From positions 1-64,000 of the forward strand of contig RCAB01000241.1 in assembly GCA_003640385.1 (NCBI GenBank): a DNA stretch of 64,000 bases. The letters run 5' to 3'. Below, piece after piece: positions 1 through 12,029 of this stretch; the first letter of the stretch is position 1; every line of letters begins with the position of its first letter. Source of the DNA: Setaria digitata. Taxonomy: Eukaryota > Nematoda > Chromadorea > Rhabditida > Setariidae. The notes below the pieces were generated by a model, which was given only the letters and a program-made list of their open reading frames with translations, was not told where the DNA came from and searched no databases. A program made the translations under genes and the position numbers.

Positions 1-3000
1 AAAGTTCTCAGTAAAATGTACTTTTCTTCATTCTTACAACAAAATGATTGATTATTTTAAATGCTCATTTCTAAGAGATAAACAATATATTAAAATGTAT
101 TAAATAAGAAACTAGCCGATTTAAAAAAAGGAAAAAAATAATTATATAATTATAAAATAAAAAATAACATCAACTCAACATAGATAAAATATGGAAGTCG
201 AATTTATTGAATAAGCCATTTACAAGCACGTATTGAAAGTAATATTTATTTTCAGAAGTGTGTAATGTGGGATAATTAGATGAGGTCAATTATTTAATTA
301 TATTTGAGAATTTCAAGTCTTTATCCTCATTATAACCCTATATGTGTGTGTGTGTTCACTTTTTGAAATTATTGATAAAAATATCGAAAAGGTCAAAAGA
401 TCAACGGGCAGGCCACGAACGCTCTCATGTACTAAAACCAGTGATCAGTTTGATTGATCCACCAATGGTTTTAATTTGTTAATAAATTTGTGAAAAATAT
501 TTGTATTTGTGTTTAGGTATATTTCGAAATGATTTTAATTACTACTACTTATCATGTTTTAGAATAAAGTGCACAGTGTTTGAATTAGCCAATGCATTAT
601 GAAAGCTGAAAAATGAACTTGAATTTTGCTGACAGTGTTAACTGGCAGATGAGCTTTTTAAATTCTCAGAAAACAAGGTTTGCAATTAATGCATTTGATT
701 AATTTACATATTAAAAACGAATTTTATTTTTGAGAAAATGACGGAAATTTTTTGATTTTCAAGTGCACATTAGTTTAAGCATAAGTTTTGTAATAAGCAA
801 TATAGAGAGCATTTTGAAGGTTGAGAGAAGATCAGATTTCAAATTTTTGTCACGAGCTAATGAACTGAATAAAAAATACATTGATGAAATCATAGCAAGT
901 ACTGTCTTCTTTAACTTCGCTTTAATCACACATATTACTATGATTGATCATTAATATACGTACCATTTTTTGCAAATTTCCTTTTGTCACAATGTTTTCT
1001 TTTTATTTATTTATTTAAATTGTCTCTTTTTGAAAATATCCAAACCAGTTTTTCTTTTTTTTTTTTTTTCAGTTAGCTAGTGTTTGTAGTTTCAAACTTG
1101 CTAATTTAGAACAATACTAAAAGCCCGCAATATGTGACAAATCACAAATACGCCTGAAATAAAAACAATGAGATTTCAATCAATTATATTCTTTTTAAAG
1201 GAGTTATAATTAATAAAAAAAAAATTAAATTCATAGTTAATTAAGTAGCATATTCGGCATATCTTACTTTAAATTACGGCCTAGATGATGTACTTGACTT
1301 TAAAAGAATGCAATGCTCTAAAACTGAATAATTTTGAAATTATCTTTTGCATGGCTTTACGTTAAATCGTATTTTGACTTAAATAAAAAACTTTCAGCTT
1401 TTTTTTCTGCTTTTACTCTTACGAATGTCAGTAAATTAGGCCTTATGTTTTATCCAGAACACTCTTGTTAACCCCAGTCTAGACACTTGCTTAGTTTGAA
1501 TTGCAAAAGACTGCAGAAAATATATTTTGCTAAATAGTTGTTTCGTTTTTTTGGATGAATTTCACGAGTTAACATACCTGTGAAATTATTGATAAACAGT
1601 AATGAAATGGCTATATTCTTTAGAGTATGTTATGTAATTAGTCCAGTTTATTTAAACATGTTATATAAGCCGAATATGAAGAATAAGGTAAGTAAAAATA
1701 AGGTAAATAAGAATGAGGTAAAATGAGGTGCCATTGCATGTAAATTTGGTAACATAAAAGCTGAGTCAGTGTGCAGCCAAATCCTTCGTCAGAATTATTC
1801 GTGATTCAGTCTCATGCAAGATTTGCTGGAATAATCCACGATCTGACTGATTGAAGAATCTGTTCAATCATGCTTAATCCGATTTCATTCAAGTATCAGA
1901 ATCGATCATTCATGATCGGACTTATTTAAATATCAAAATATCTTAATTCTCATTTTCAAAAAAATAAATAAGATCTGTTAAGCAGAACAACTGATGAGAC
2001 ATAAATGAAAATTTTTGGTATTATTATTTGATAGCTCAGGAAACAAGTGATAATTTTGCAGACCCCGGAAAGCTTTGTCGACAAGATGAATCAAGGTGAA
2101 GTTATCACTTAATAGCAGTTGTCAATCAGAGAGAGAAATGGCGAAATATTGAATTACAAATTTCAAAAAAAAAAAGGATAATTCTAATATCATCAATAAT
2201 AGAACTTAATATTGTGAATAACAATACATTTTTAACTTGTCTTATTTATCACAATAGCTGCTGAAAGTTCTTTCACTTTAATTTTATTGTAATATCGTTA
2301 TTTGTGATCAAGGTTATTATCCTGAAATAAACAATGAATGAATAGTGCAATATGCGCAAATTGTGACTTTCTTTTTTTTTTTTTTTAAGAAATATAGTCA
2401 TTTTCAGTAAAATTATTAGACTGACTAGCTTCATTAGGATATATTTTCATCTTTTTTTTTCTCATATGTTGCGAATTTTATGGACTAATTTAGGGAAGTT
2501 AGTATAACCAAAATTTCTTGTAGCACAACATCTCTTCCTTTCTAATATCTCTGATTTTTTTTACCACAAATATACTTTTTCATGTGCAGAAATAGCAATC
2601 ACATGTGAGAGCAATAAAATTATAAGGTTTCACCTGGAAAATGATAATTTGATAAGTTAAATATGATCGAATGACTGCATTGTGGCAGTGTCTCAACATT
2701 TGCATTATTAATTTGAAGGAGAAAAAAGGAAAATGTTGACAAAAATGAAAAATAATATAATTAATCATTCGAAATATTTCATCACTGTGGAATCAGCCAT
2801 TTTTCAACACTGTCACACATTCTATTCCTATCAGATTTATTAATCCCATTAATATATATGAAATTTTTACAGCAATATAATTTCCTGGAAATGAAATAAT
2901 TTTTGACAAAATAATTACATGCAAATAAAAATAAAAAATGAAATTAATTGTAATAATGAGACAAAATTTCACCTAAAATGAATAATAAATAAAATGAGAA

Positions 3001-3657
3001 AATATTGCTCATGTGAATAATTTACACCTTTACGGTTATTAATTTGGTATGTACCGGGAACTACTGGGATTCCGGTTTTGCATCGCGCCCTCGTGACGTT
3101 GAGTTGTCATAAATAATGCTGATTAGATTTTCGCGATACAAAATGCTGATTTATCGGTAGCAATAGAGAAAAGATGGCAGAAGCTGTAATGTAACAGGCA
3201 TAGCATTTCTCTTTCTCTCTCTCTCTTTCTCTTCCTCTCTCTCTCTCCTTACCTTTGTTTTAATCTTTTCTCTTGTTTTATTTTTTTTAGTAATAGATAA
3301 CTCTCATTCTCTGTTACAACAGTAATATGTTATTCTTTACACTTTTTCTCACTCCCTTATAAAATACTTCCTCATTGTTGGTATTAGTTTCTGTTCGCTT
3401 TCCTTTTATGTGACATATTTAAGGTATAGCAATGCAATAGTTTTTTTTTTTTTAATTTTATTCGTATAATTTCTTTTTCTCTTCCCCATTTTACTAAATG
3501 AAATAAAGGCATTTACTGAGTTGCAATTGGAGAAATTTGGATGGTACTGGTCCCGAAAATGTAAAACCATGTGAAAATTCAAGCATGAGTCGAGAATGAT
3601 ACGAAAGGTTAAACGTAATTCATGGACTGCTTCCTCCATCACTCACTCTATATTAGA
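1..3657. other. Intergenic, upstream of CLPTM1
   Basis: No convincing gene seen. The stretch is A+T-rich with poly(T) runs (for example near 1050 and 2370). One exon-like piece lies at 2062-2095 (TTTTGCAG before it, GTGAAG after it), but nothing joins to it. A patch with clearly higher G+C at 3046-3110, followed by a pyrimidine tract, may be the CLPTM1 promoter region; this is inferred from position and composition only. Confidence 0.5.
3207..3249 (+). repeat. CT-rich microsatellite
   Basis: An imperfect (CT)n/(TTTC)n pyrimidine tract about 430 bases upstream of the CLPTM1 start codon. CT repeats are common near animal promoters, but no function is shown here. Confidence 0.9.
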
Positions 3658-3660
3658 GAT

Positions 3661-3668
3661 ATTTCAGG
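3661..3668 (+). other. Putative spliced-leader acceptor for CLPTM1
   Basis: ATTTCAG followed by G, 11 bases before the ATG at 3679. No matching upstream donor or coding exon was found, which suits spliced-leader trans-splicing, a known nematode process. A cis-spliced 5' UTR intron is the alternative. Confidence 0.5.
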
Positions 3669-3678
3669 TTGTGCATAA

Positions 3679-6600
3679 ATGTCGGGAAACAACGAAGTCA
3701 ATGCTGGTGAGATTGTTGAAGCCGGTGATCAAGCTGCGGCTAATCCCGAACAACGGGTACGTTTTTTTTTTTTTTTTTTTCTTTGGTATAAAATTATCTG
3801 TTAGTTTTTACCGCAAAATGCACTGTTTTTATAAATTATTTATATGAAATAAAGAAGAGTTTTTTCTCTCTTCAATTTGTGTTTCAGGCATTCGATACAT
3901 GGACGTTCGTTAAAGGAATGTTATATCGTATTATGATTGTTTATTTCGTGACGTCATTTTTAAAAAGTAATCTCGAAACTTTTCTGTTTTTGTAATCCGT
4001 TATAGTGTTTAATGTAATTTGAAAAGGCCTCGTTTTAGATTTTATGAGTGGACGGCCAGGTGGTACTAGTTATAATAATACAGGAACATCGAGCAGAGGT
4101 GCCTCTTTACCATCGCGAAATCTTTTCCAGCCTGGACAGAAATTTGATCTTTATATATATCTCTCTGATTCGGTTTGTTTTAAGTGTCAAATTTGTTATC
4201 CCTTGCAGATATTTCCAAAATATTTCTTTTTTTTTTTTTCAAAAAAATATTTTGTTGAAAAATATTTTTTAACACTTTTAAAATGAAAAAAAAAGAAAAA
4301 AAAAACGGAAAGTTTTTTTGTTTTAAAAGTGCACTAATTATATAACTAAATTGGCATCTTAATAATAGGAAATTGCTTTTTTTTTTTTTTGTCTAATCGA
4401 ACCGTGTTTATGTTTGTGTTTACAAAGTTAATCGTCTGGAGGATTTTCAGCAAGATAAATTCGATGAATTTGATGACGAAAATGCATTATTTTGGAAAGA
4501 AACCGGTCTAACTTACGGTGATTGGACATCTGGTCCAGATGGTGATGGTTCACGTACTAAGTCAGCCAGATTTCCCACTCCCAAAGCTCTTGCCAACAAT
4601 GGGTCGTTATACATACATGTATTCATTGTAAAAAAAGATCAGTCACCTGATCGTAGAAGTCGACACTATGTTAAAAGAGAGGTTTTTCTTTCATCATAGC
4701 TATATAACCAGTATGTTTTGTCGAATCAGAGCAATCTTACGTTGTCTGTCCTAGTTAAGATTTGCAAAATATAAGGAATGTTGGATAAAATTTTATTAGA
4801 AATTTTGAGCTAATAATTGTTTTATTCTTTTGTAGTATTTCAGATACTGTACAATGTACGTCAGCTTAACAAATATAAGAAGAAATACTACAAAAAAACA
4901 CAAAATCTACTTACTGGCAAAACAGAGCAGACTGAAGAGGAACAAAAGAAAGCCGAAGTGATGAGTTTTGAAATACTTAATTATTGGCATCCGAATTTAA
5001 CCATTAATCTCGTCGACGATCAAACGGCATGGCAGAGAGGTGCTTTTCTGAACACGTTTCAGTTTGAGAGGATTCGTGAGTTAGTAGAAATTTGCAAAAA
5101 TTCTTTCTGTATAAGAATAGTGGGATTGTAATCCTTATCCTTCACATTGTCTCATTGCCCAAATAATGGTCATTTGTTTGCAGGTTCGTTGCCATCTCCA
5201 CTTGATGAAGCTGTAAAGTTTGACCCGATTGATAATACTTACAAACCCATATTCTTTTTCAATGATTACTGGAACTTAGGAGCTGATTACATGTTAATAA
5301 ATAGCTCAGTTCAAGAACTGAAGCTCTCAGTTCGGTATGCCCCAATATCATTATTTAAATGGCAACTTTACGCATCTCAGCAGGTTAGTTTTACAAAGTA
5401 GAGCAAATATGTATAGCATTCAGTGGGTACAAATCTAGAGTGCAAGTTTCTGCGCTTTTATTCAGCCGCTTAAATATATATTTTTTATTTGGCTTGCATA
5501 AAGCGCTAAAAAATATGGTGAATAATTAGCGTCAAAAATTTCACTGATTTTGTGCGTCAGTCTTTCAACCTACATTTCATATTTGTTTGTACTGCAACAT
5601 TTTTTTTTCGTGAATTCAGTACTAGATTGTTTCTTTACCAATTTCTTTGTTTCAGATGCGTGGGAAGTGGTCACAGATGCTCGGTGGTGAACTATTTGAG
5701 GATGGAGATGATGATCAAGATTCAATAAAGCAAGCACTTCTTGAAACAAGCCCAGTATTGCTTGGTTAGCTGTTCCATCATACAAATATCGTACTATTTT
5801 ATATGGAAACCCCTATAATATGTTTCATCTGTAACAAATTTGTGTTTTTCCAGGATTAACAATCACTGTTTCATTATTACATACTATCTTCGAGTTTCTG
5901 GCTTTCAAAAACGATATTCAGTTCTGGAGATCACGAAAGAGCTTGGAAGTATGTGACAGTTTTCCTTTGCTTCGAGAAATTTCGATTTATTCTTATTCCT
6001 AATCATTTTGAATTTGTTTTGCAGGGCTTATCCGTTCGTTCAGTTTTGTTCAGTGTTTTCCAGTCTGTTATTGTTTTCTTGTATATCTGCGATAACGACA
6101 CTTCGTGGATTATTAAAATGTCTGTTGGAGTTGGATTAGTAATTGAACTGTGGAAAATACCGAAGTGTGTCAATATAAATGTAATACTTTACAAATAACT
6201 TACATTCTACTATCCTGTGTGTGCTTGCAAGAAATCCGGTCATCCATTATAGCGTTTTGAGCGAATGAATTTTATGCTGTTTTGTGAACTGTTATTTCAG
6301 GTTGATCGAACCCAAAAAGCGTTGGGTTTCTTGCCAAAGGTTACATTTACTGATAAAGGATCGTACGTCGAATCAGACACAAAACAGTATGACCAGGTTC
6401 GTTACGGGGTCTGTTACGCTGACGCGTACTTTTTTTTGTTGCAATTTCTGTGTTGATTCTGACAAAATGAAGTTTTAAGTCATCTTGGAACGAGAAATTG
6501 AATTCCATTCATACGTGCAGTAGAATGCTATAAATTTTTCCGATATCTTAAGTTATGCTGTCAAATTTTTTGATATAATTTTAGTTAGCCTTCAAATATC

Positions 6601-7464
6601 TATCATGGGTACTATTTCCATTGCTTGGTGGCTATGCAGTATATTCTCTTATATATGTGGAACAACGTGGTTGGTATAGTTGGATATTAAGCATGCTTTA
6701 CAGCTTTTTACTTACATTTGGATTCATTATGATGACACCACAGGTATGCTTTTACAACATTTAAAAATTTAAGCACATTTTCCCTAAGCTACATTTGCTG
6801 TGTATTCTTAAATATTTGCTAAATTTTAACCTGAAGGAGGAAGGCGAAGTATATTGGATATTTTCAGCTGTTTATAAATTATAAGTTAAAATCTGTGGCT
6901 CATTTGCCGTGGCGCATGTTAACCTACAAATTCATCAATACTTTTATCGATGACCTGTTTGCATTTGTCATCAGAATGCCGACCATGTATCGATTAGGAT
7001 GTTTTCGGGATGATATAGTGTTTTTGGTTAGTTGCTAACTTTTAATGGATAAATGTTACCGCATGTATGGATGTATGACGTTGAATTTTTCCTTTGAAGC
7101 AAATTATTTTAAATTTATTCACCATAGATTAGGGTAGATAAATTTATGATAATATGCTGGAAGTGCCTAGTAAATAGCAGTTTCCTCAAGACTGACTCAG
7201 CCATCCAACTTTCTCCTTCTATGCTGGGAAGGAAAGTTTGTCTTTTATGTTCATCTCGTTCTTTTTTAGATATATATTTATCAAAGGTGGATTTACCGAG
7301 TCGATCCAACACGTGTTAATGAATTTGGTGTTTCCTTAGAAGACCCTACTGGTGAAAAAGAACCACAAAAGCAGTTGACGGATTCCACACTGTCCAGTGA
7401 TATTGACTTACACAGCTCTACCGAAACAACTCCGAGAAATATAGAAGCAAAGAAAGAACGATGA
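3679..7464 (+). CDS. CLPTM1: CLPTM1 family multi-pass membrane protein
   Basis: Orthologue of cleft lip and palate transmembrane protein 1, an ER/Golgi multi-pass protein; mammalian CLPTM1 retains GABA-A receptors inside the cell. The model has 13 exons: 3679-3756, 3888-3966, 4039-4172, 4451-4681, 4844-5039, 5184-5383, 5656-5764, 5854-5948, 6025-6180, 6301-6396, 6585-6743, 6868-7026 and 7270-7464. It gives 628 residues, close to the vertebrate length, with all phases consistent. Family signatures seen: an N-terminal membrane segment (about 34-50); RNLFQPG then LYIYLS; NGSLYIHV; KYKKKYYKKTQNLLTG; HWHPN-like YWHPNLTINLVDD; FNDYWNL; then a membrane-rich C-terminal half (about 343-564) with FEFLAFKNDIQFW, GLSVRSV, HLPWRMLTYK, INTFIDDLFAFVIRMP and YQRWIYRVDPTRVNEFG. 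The tail is polar and acidic. The exon 4 donor (GTTTTT) is weak, but family conservation on both sides supports it. Identity is very secure. Confidence 0.95.
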
Positions 7465-9206
7465 ACTTTAGTTATCAAGATCTCTTTTTGCTGATGATTC
7501 CTTTTGCCCTTGGGAATCGTTACTTAAACTGTAGTGGTGAATTATGAATCTGGTTTATAAACCTAGGAATATTTTGCTGTCTTATTTCACTTAGGTAATT
7601 GTACCAGAAGTACGTTTAGTGAAACTATTGTTTTTTTGTTCTTTGTCTTTTCTGAAGGCAATTAAATTAAGAGGGTTAACGACGAGCTTCGACTTTTCAA
7701 ATTTTTCTCTTTTTTATGATGTGAATATATGATTCACCCACAGTGTGAAAAAAAAACGAGCAGTGCTGTCACTTTTTTCTTCCTTTTTTTTTTTTTTTTT
7801 TTTTTTTTTTGGTGGTATTCGCAGTATAATTTAGTAAAGATTTTACTGAAGTGGAGGCAATGCGAATGATTCAAATAGAGTGATGATGTACAGTGTGATA
7901 AGTACGTTGATTAAATGAAATTAGAAAAGAAGGAGTATGAGTATTCTTCCTCAGCGAATTGTATAAATACTTTGTGTAGCGCAGATTGGCCTATAGTGAG
8001 AACTGGATTGGTTGAGTACTTGTGACTGCTGTTAATTTTTCATTTTCACTTTTTTGGAAAACGTGATTCATCCATGTCGACAAATTGTTGTGTCTAAACT
8101 CTACGTGAGTTACATGCGATTAAAAAGTTTCTGTAATTTGATGAAGTGGGATTTTCCAGTTTGAAATATTCCTTATGCTTTTCTGTTACACTTATGGAGA
8201 TTGCACGAGACAGTATTTTTTAAAAAAGAAAAGAAAAAAAAAGACGAGAAAGGTGGATAACAAGGTGGATCTCGAATGGATATGTGACTAGGTTTGGGGG
8301 CTTCGTGTATGTTTGCATGAAATATTGGAAAATGTTTTTCCTACTGCATTAGGAGCGTTTAGAATTTGAAATAGTTTAGAAATTTAACTTTGAAGTTCTA
8401 TAACTTCAAAAAAGCAAAAGGGAACAGCAGCAAAATGATGTTTGCCGATGTTGCAGAGAACCACTTCGTCATCATTATCAGCTGTTCTTCGTTTTTGTTG
8501 TTACTGAAAGCAGTCATCATCCTCTGCTCCTCCAGTTGCTTTTTTATCAACACTTGATGATTTTCTTTTCAGAACTGATCAAAACAGTTGGTTTTGGTCC
8601 GAACTTGCTCCTTATATTTATTCTTGAAATTGAATGAGATGCATCTCGACCGATAATTTTCAACCTATTCTATTGCTAATTTTTGTCTCTATTTTCTTTT
8701 TTAATTTATTATTTGGACAAATATTGAACTAGTAGTAAATTATAAATTATAGGAATTCGCAAAAGTAATTGAAAACAAATTTCATATATTTCAGTAATAA
8801 TAATAATAATTCCTTTATGATATCTAAATAACTTCATCATTGTGATTGTGTATCAATGGAACGGTCCTTTTGATTCATCTTGTGGTCCAACGTCATCTTA
8901 TAATCAACTTTAAATTTTATATACATGAAACATTCCGTTGTTATGTATTGAAACAGGAAAAACATCATAAAGTGTCAACATCGGGTTAGGTCAATAAATG
9001 TTTTAAACATGAATGGTTTTAAGAGTGAAAATTACTACTAAAAGTAGTCTAGCTGTAATTAAATTTCTCCAAGAAAATCTCAAAATTAAACTGCTAAATT
9101 TTCTATAATGCAAGATTTCGGAAAAAAAAAACAGGTATCAGAACGTGTTATGATTCCTTTTTTTTTTTTTTTTCCTGTGTTTTGAAAACATAATTATTAC
9201 AGAACG
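7465..9206. other. CLPTM1 3' UTR and intergenic spacer
   Basis: No coding exon seen. It holds poly(T) runs (7784-7810, 9160-9172) and a canonical AATAAA at 8993-8998. That signal would give CLPTM1 a 1.5-kb 3' UTR, so an earlier non-canonical signal is possible. The spacing to the next gene is too long to suggest an operon. Confidence 0.5.
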
Positions 9207-10759
9207 ATGAACGGTAAAATAATAATATTAACATTGGTAATTGCTATATTGCTATCTGAGGTAGACGGAGGACGCAGTAAGAGTAGTCGAAAAAAGACAG
9301 CTGACACTAGTAGTTCGGATTGGTCATCATCCTCTTCAAGTAAAACAGTTTGTTATTTTTTTTTTTTCTCTCTTTTTTATGAAGTTGGAATCCATAAAAG
9401 GAAATATAAAGTGTTCAATTGCAGGTATTAAGGAAAATGATGATGGAGGCATGCGTAGAAGAGGTAAGGGACATGGTATGAGAGTTTACTTAATTAAAGC
9501 CAAGCCAAGATATCGACCGATTTCATTCTATCCTCACTAAGTTATCATTATAATCATATCGATATTTCGGAAACTTGTATTTGTTTACTTTAACTTAGCA
9601 AATATACTGCTATTGATCTGTCCGTGTAATGAGGTGACAGTTGTTGGTGATAACTGTAAACTTTACAGAGAAAGAACGAGAACATAAGATGGGAGAAAAA
9701 AAGGACAGAAAAAGTAGTAGCAGCAGCAGCGAGGAAGATGATAAAGATAAAGCTGGAAAAAATGAAACATCAACTAGTCTGAGTGATAACAGTATAGACC
9801 GAACAAAGAGATCAGGAATTAACCAACAACAAGTCGACCGATCACTTATGGTACTGCTATTCTGAATAAGTCCAATAATTGGTTCATGGGTTACGGGTTA
9901 TCGTTATCCTAAAACTAAATCCCTAAGTACTCATCCAAATGATTTCCTCAATCCTATACGACCAATATTCATCATCACATTGCGTAATGTAGTTTATTTC
10001 ATAAATCACTGATAAAAGATGACACAAGATCACAACATCAAGCAATGAGTTCACGCACCCTTTTCCCGGTGTTTTACAAATTTCGAAAGTTCCCCTAAAT
10101 TTCCAATGGACAAACATTTCTTTATTGATTTTCCAAAATCTGTTCCAGTCCCAAAAATGTCCTTTCTCTAGGAATATATTCCTCCAATTACTTTTTATTT
10201 TCCAATATAAACTTCCATATTAGAAATAAAAATTTTATAAAAATGCGCCTAGCATACGTCGGGATCTGACTATTTTCTGCCACTTTAAATTTGATGCAAA
10301 GGATATTTGCATCCTAACAGTAATAGCAGTACCTCCTCCTCCCAGAAGTTCTAAAATTGGTACTAAATCATAACTGATGAAAAATGGCGCAAGAAAAAGT
10401 ATTTATTTCATGCCTCAAAACACATTTACTGGTTTTTTTTTTCATTGTAGTTCCAACGGACCAAACGTGTTACCCGATTCAACCATGATGCCACTTCAAA
10501 CTTGGAAAGTAAGTCTCATAATTTTCGAAAGTTAACCAAGAAAAACTTCATCCATTGTCAAAACAGGGTATACTCCCATTGAAAATATACATTTTAAAAA
10601 TTGCCAAGCAAAAAAATTGCAATACATACGGAATGAAAGGAGGACAAATATCACTTCTTCATGTTTCTGCTATAGGACTCAAAACCTTCCCATTATTTCC
10701 TAAACTTTTTTAAAAATATTCGAAAAAACACAATTTTTTTTTTTTTTTCAGTTAAATGA
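9207..10759 (+). CDS. Small secreted Ser/Lys-rich protein with dibasic sites
   Basis: Not recognised as a known family. Exons: 9207-9339, 9425-9463, 9669-9850, 10451-10508, then a last exon from 10752. With the strong GTAAGT donor at 10509 the frame stops at 10757-10759, giving about 139 residues. The protein opens with a clear signal peptide (hydrophobic residues 5-16, likely cleavage near 21). A polar region follows with runs of Ser, Lys and acidic residues (SSSSSSEEDDKDK), then TKR sites (DRTKRSG and QRTKRVTR). Signal peptide plus Lys-Arg sites is the layout of a processed peptide precursor, but I see no repeated peptide or amidation motif. The final exon is ambiguous: another frame of the last exon runs to a TAA at 10800-10802 and ends EKRSPKR. 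Function is unknown. Confidence 0.6.
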
Positions 10760-10931
10760 TTTGGACACAAATTTGCGAGAAAAACGATCGCCCAAAAGAT
10801 AACAACTAACGTATGCGTCACGCTTGTTGCTTTACAGTACTTATCCCTCGTCTAAAATGCTCAATTTTTTGCTAGTCCTCCATTTGTTCTATATGCAAAA
10901 TTTGGCTCTCGCTTCATTACACCCTTGCTTC

Positions 10932-10951
10932 ACATGCGTTTAATCGCATGT
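10932..10951 (+). other. Perfect 7-bp stem-loop in 3' UTR
   Basis: ACATGCG, a six-base loop TTTAAT, then CGCATGT. It lies about 170 bases after the proposed stop of the secreted-protein gene and just before its poly(A) signal. It could fold in the mRNA; chance occurrence is possible. It is not the histone 3' stem-loop consensus. Confidence 0.5.
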
Positions 10952-10970
10952 AAACTGTTTATTTACCAAT

Positions 10971-10976
10971 AATAAA
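10971..10976 (+). terminator. Poly(A) signal AATAAA
   Basis: Canonical AATAAA 170-210 bases after the two possible stop codons of the secreted-protein gene. It is the nearest canonical signal downstream. Confidence 0.6.
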
Positions 10977-12029
10977 ACTATCCATGCAGAAAAACTATCA
11001 AGGCTCACTATTCAATGATATTCACAATAAAGATTTTTTCCATTAGAAGAACACAAGGAACAAAATAAGCACCAAAAGACTGCCTGAATCTCAATTCAGC
11101 CTACCACTAATAAAGCAGAATTTCGCAGTTCACAATTGAATAAACGGACCAAAATAAATCTAGATTTTTTTCGGGCTTTGAGGAACACGAACTGAAACAT
11201 TGATAAAAACTTAGATGGAATTCTAAATTCAAAAATTTGCAAATATCTAGAGTCTATTATATGTACGAATACAGGATTCCCTCCTTGCAAAATCAAAATA
11301 GATGAGGCAGTAATATTAGTCTTGTACTGGAATAATAAACAAATCACAATCCAAGAAAAAAAGGACAGTAAATAGGAGATCTTTGGTCATCTGTGTCAAC
11401 TTATTTCGAAGCTAATTTCTATTCAATCTAGCAATTAATTAAACGAGTGAAAACTCGTCTGGAATAATGCAACAAATTATAAGAAATAAAAAATCAATAG
11501 GTGAAAAAGAAGATGAAAGAAGAATTTCTGAAGACTACTAATTTAAAATAATACAATACCGGAATATATTCACAACCCATGGGTAGAAATGGTTTTTCAA
11601 CATGGAAAAATCACAAGGCAAAAGAAAGTATATATATATACTTTATATATATATATATATATATAAAAGACACATATATATTTTAAAATATTGACATTTA
11701 TACACAAATATTTGAACAATGAACCAGATCCTACTGAAGAATATTAGCTAAACAGCATGTTCTTCCTTCCTTTTCTTTCTTTTTTCTGCGCAGCATCAGC
11801 CTTCACTGTTACTTATGAATTGATTGTTTTAATAAATTCTACTGGACAAAATTCTGAACAATTTTCCGCGAAGTACAAAAAAGAAAGTTTGCTAAAGCAC
11901 AGCGAAAAAATCAATTAATTAGTAAAAGTATTAGAGAATTGTTTGCCTATGGTTACCTTTCCATTTTTCAAGTTTCTCTGCTGTACGATTCCCCACATAT
12001 CCATCGCTAATTAATTGTTGCCCCTTTGA
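10977..12029. other. Convergent intergenic region
   Basis: Lies between the 3' ends of the secreted-protein gene (+) and the methyltransferase gene (-). No coding exon seen. An (AT)n tract is at 11631-11675. Confidence 0.6.

Noticed and set aside
3406..3642. Minus-strand frame of 78 codons upstream of CLPTM1
   Set aside because: It runs through a poly(A) tract and lies in the putative promoter/5' UTR; no splice or domain support.
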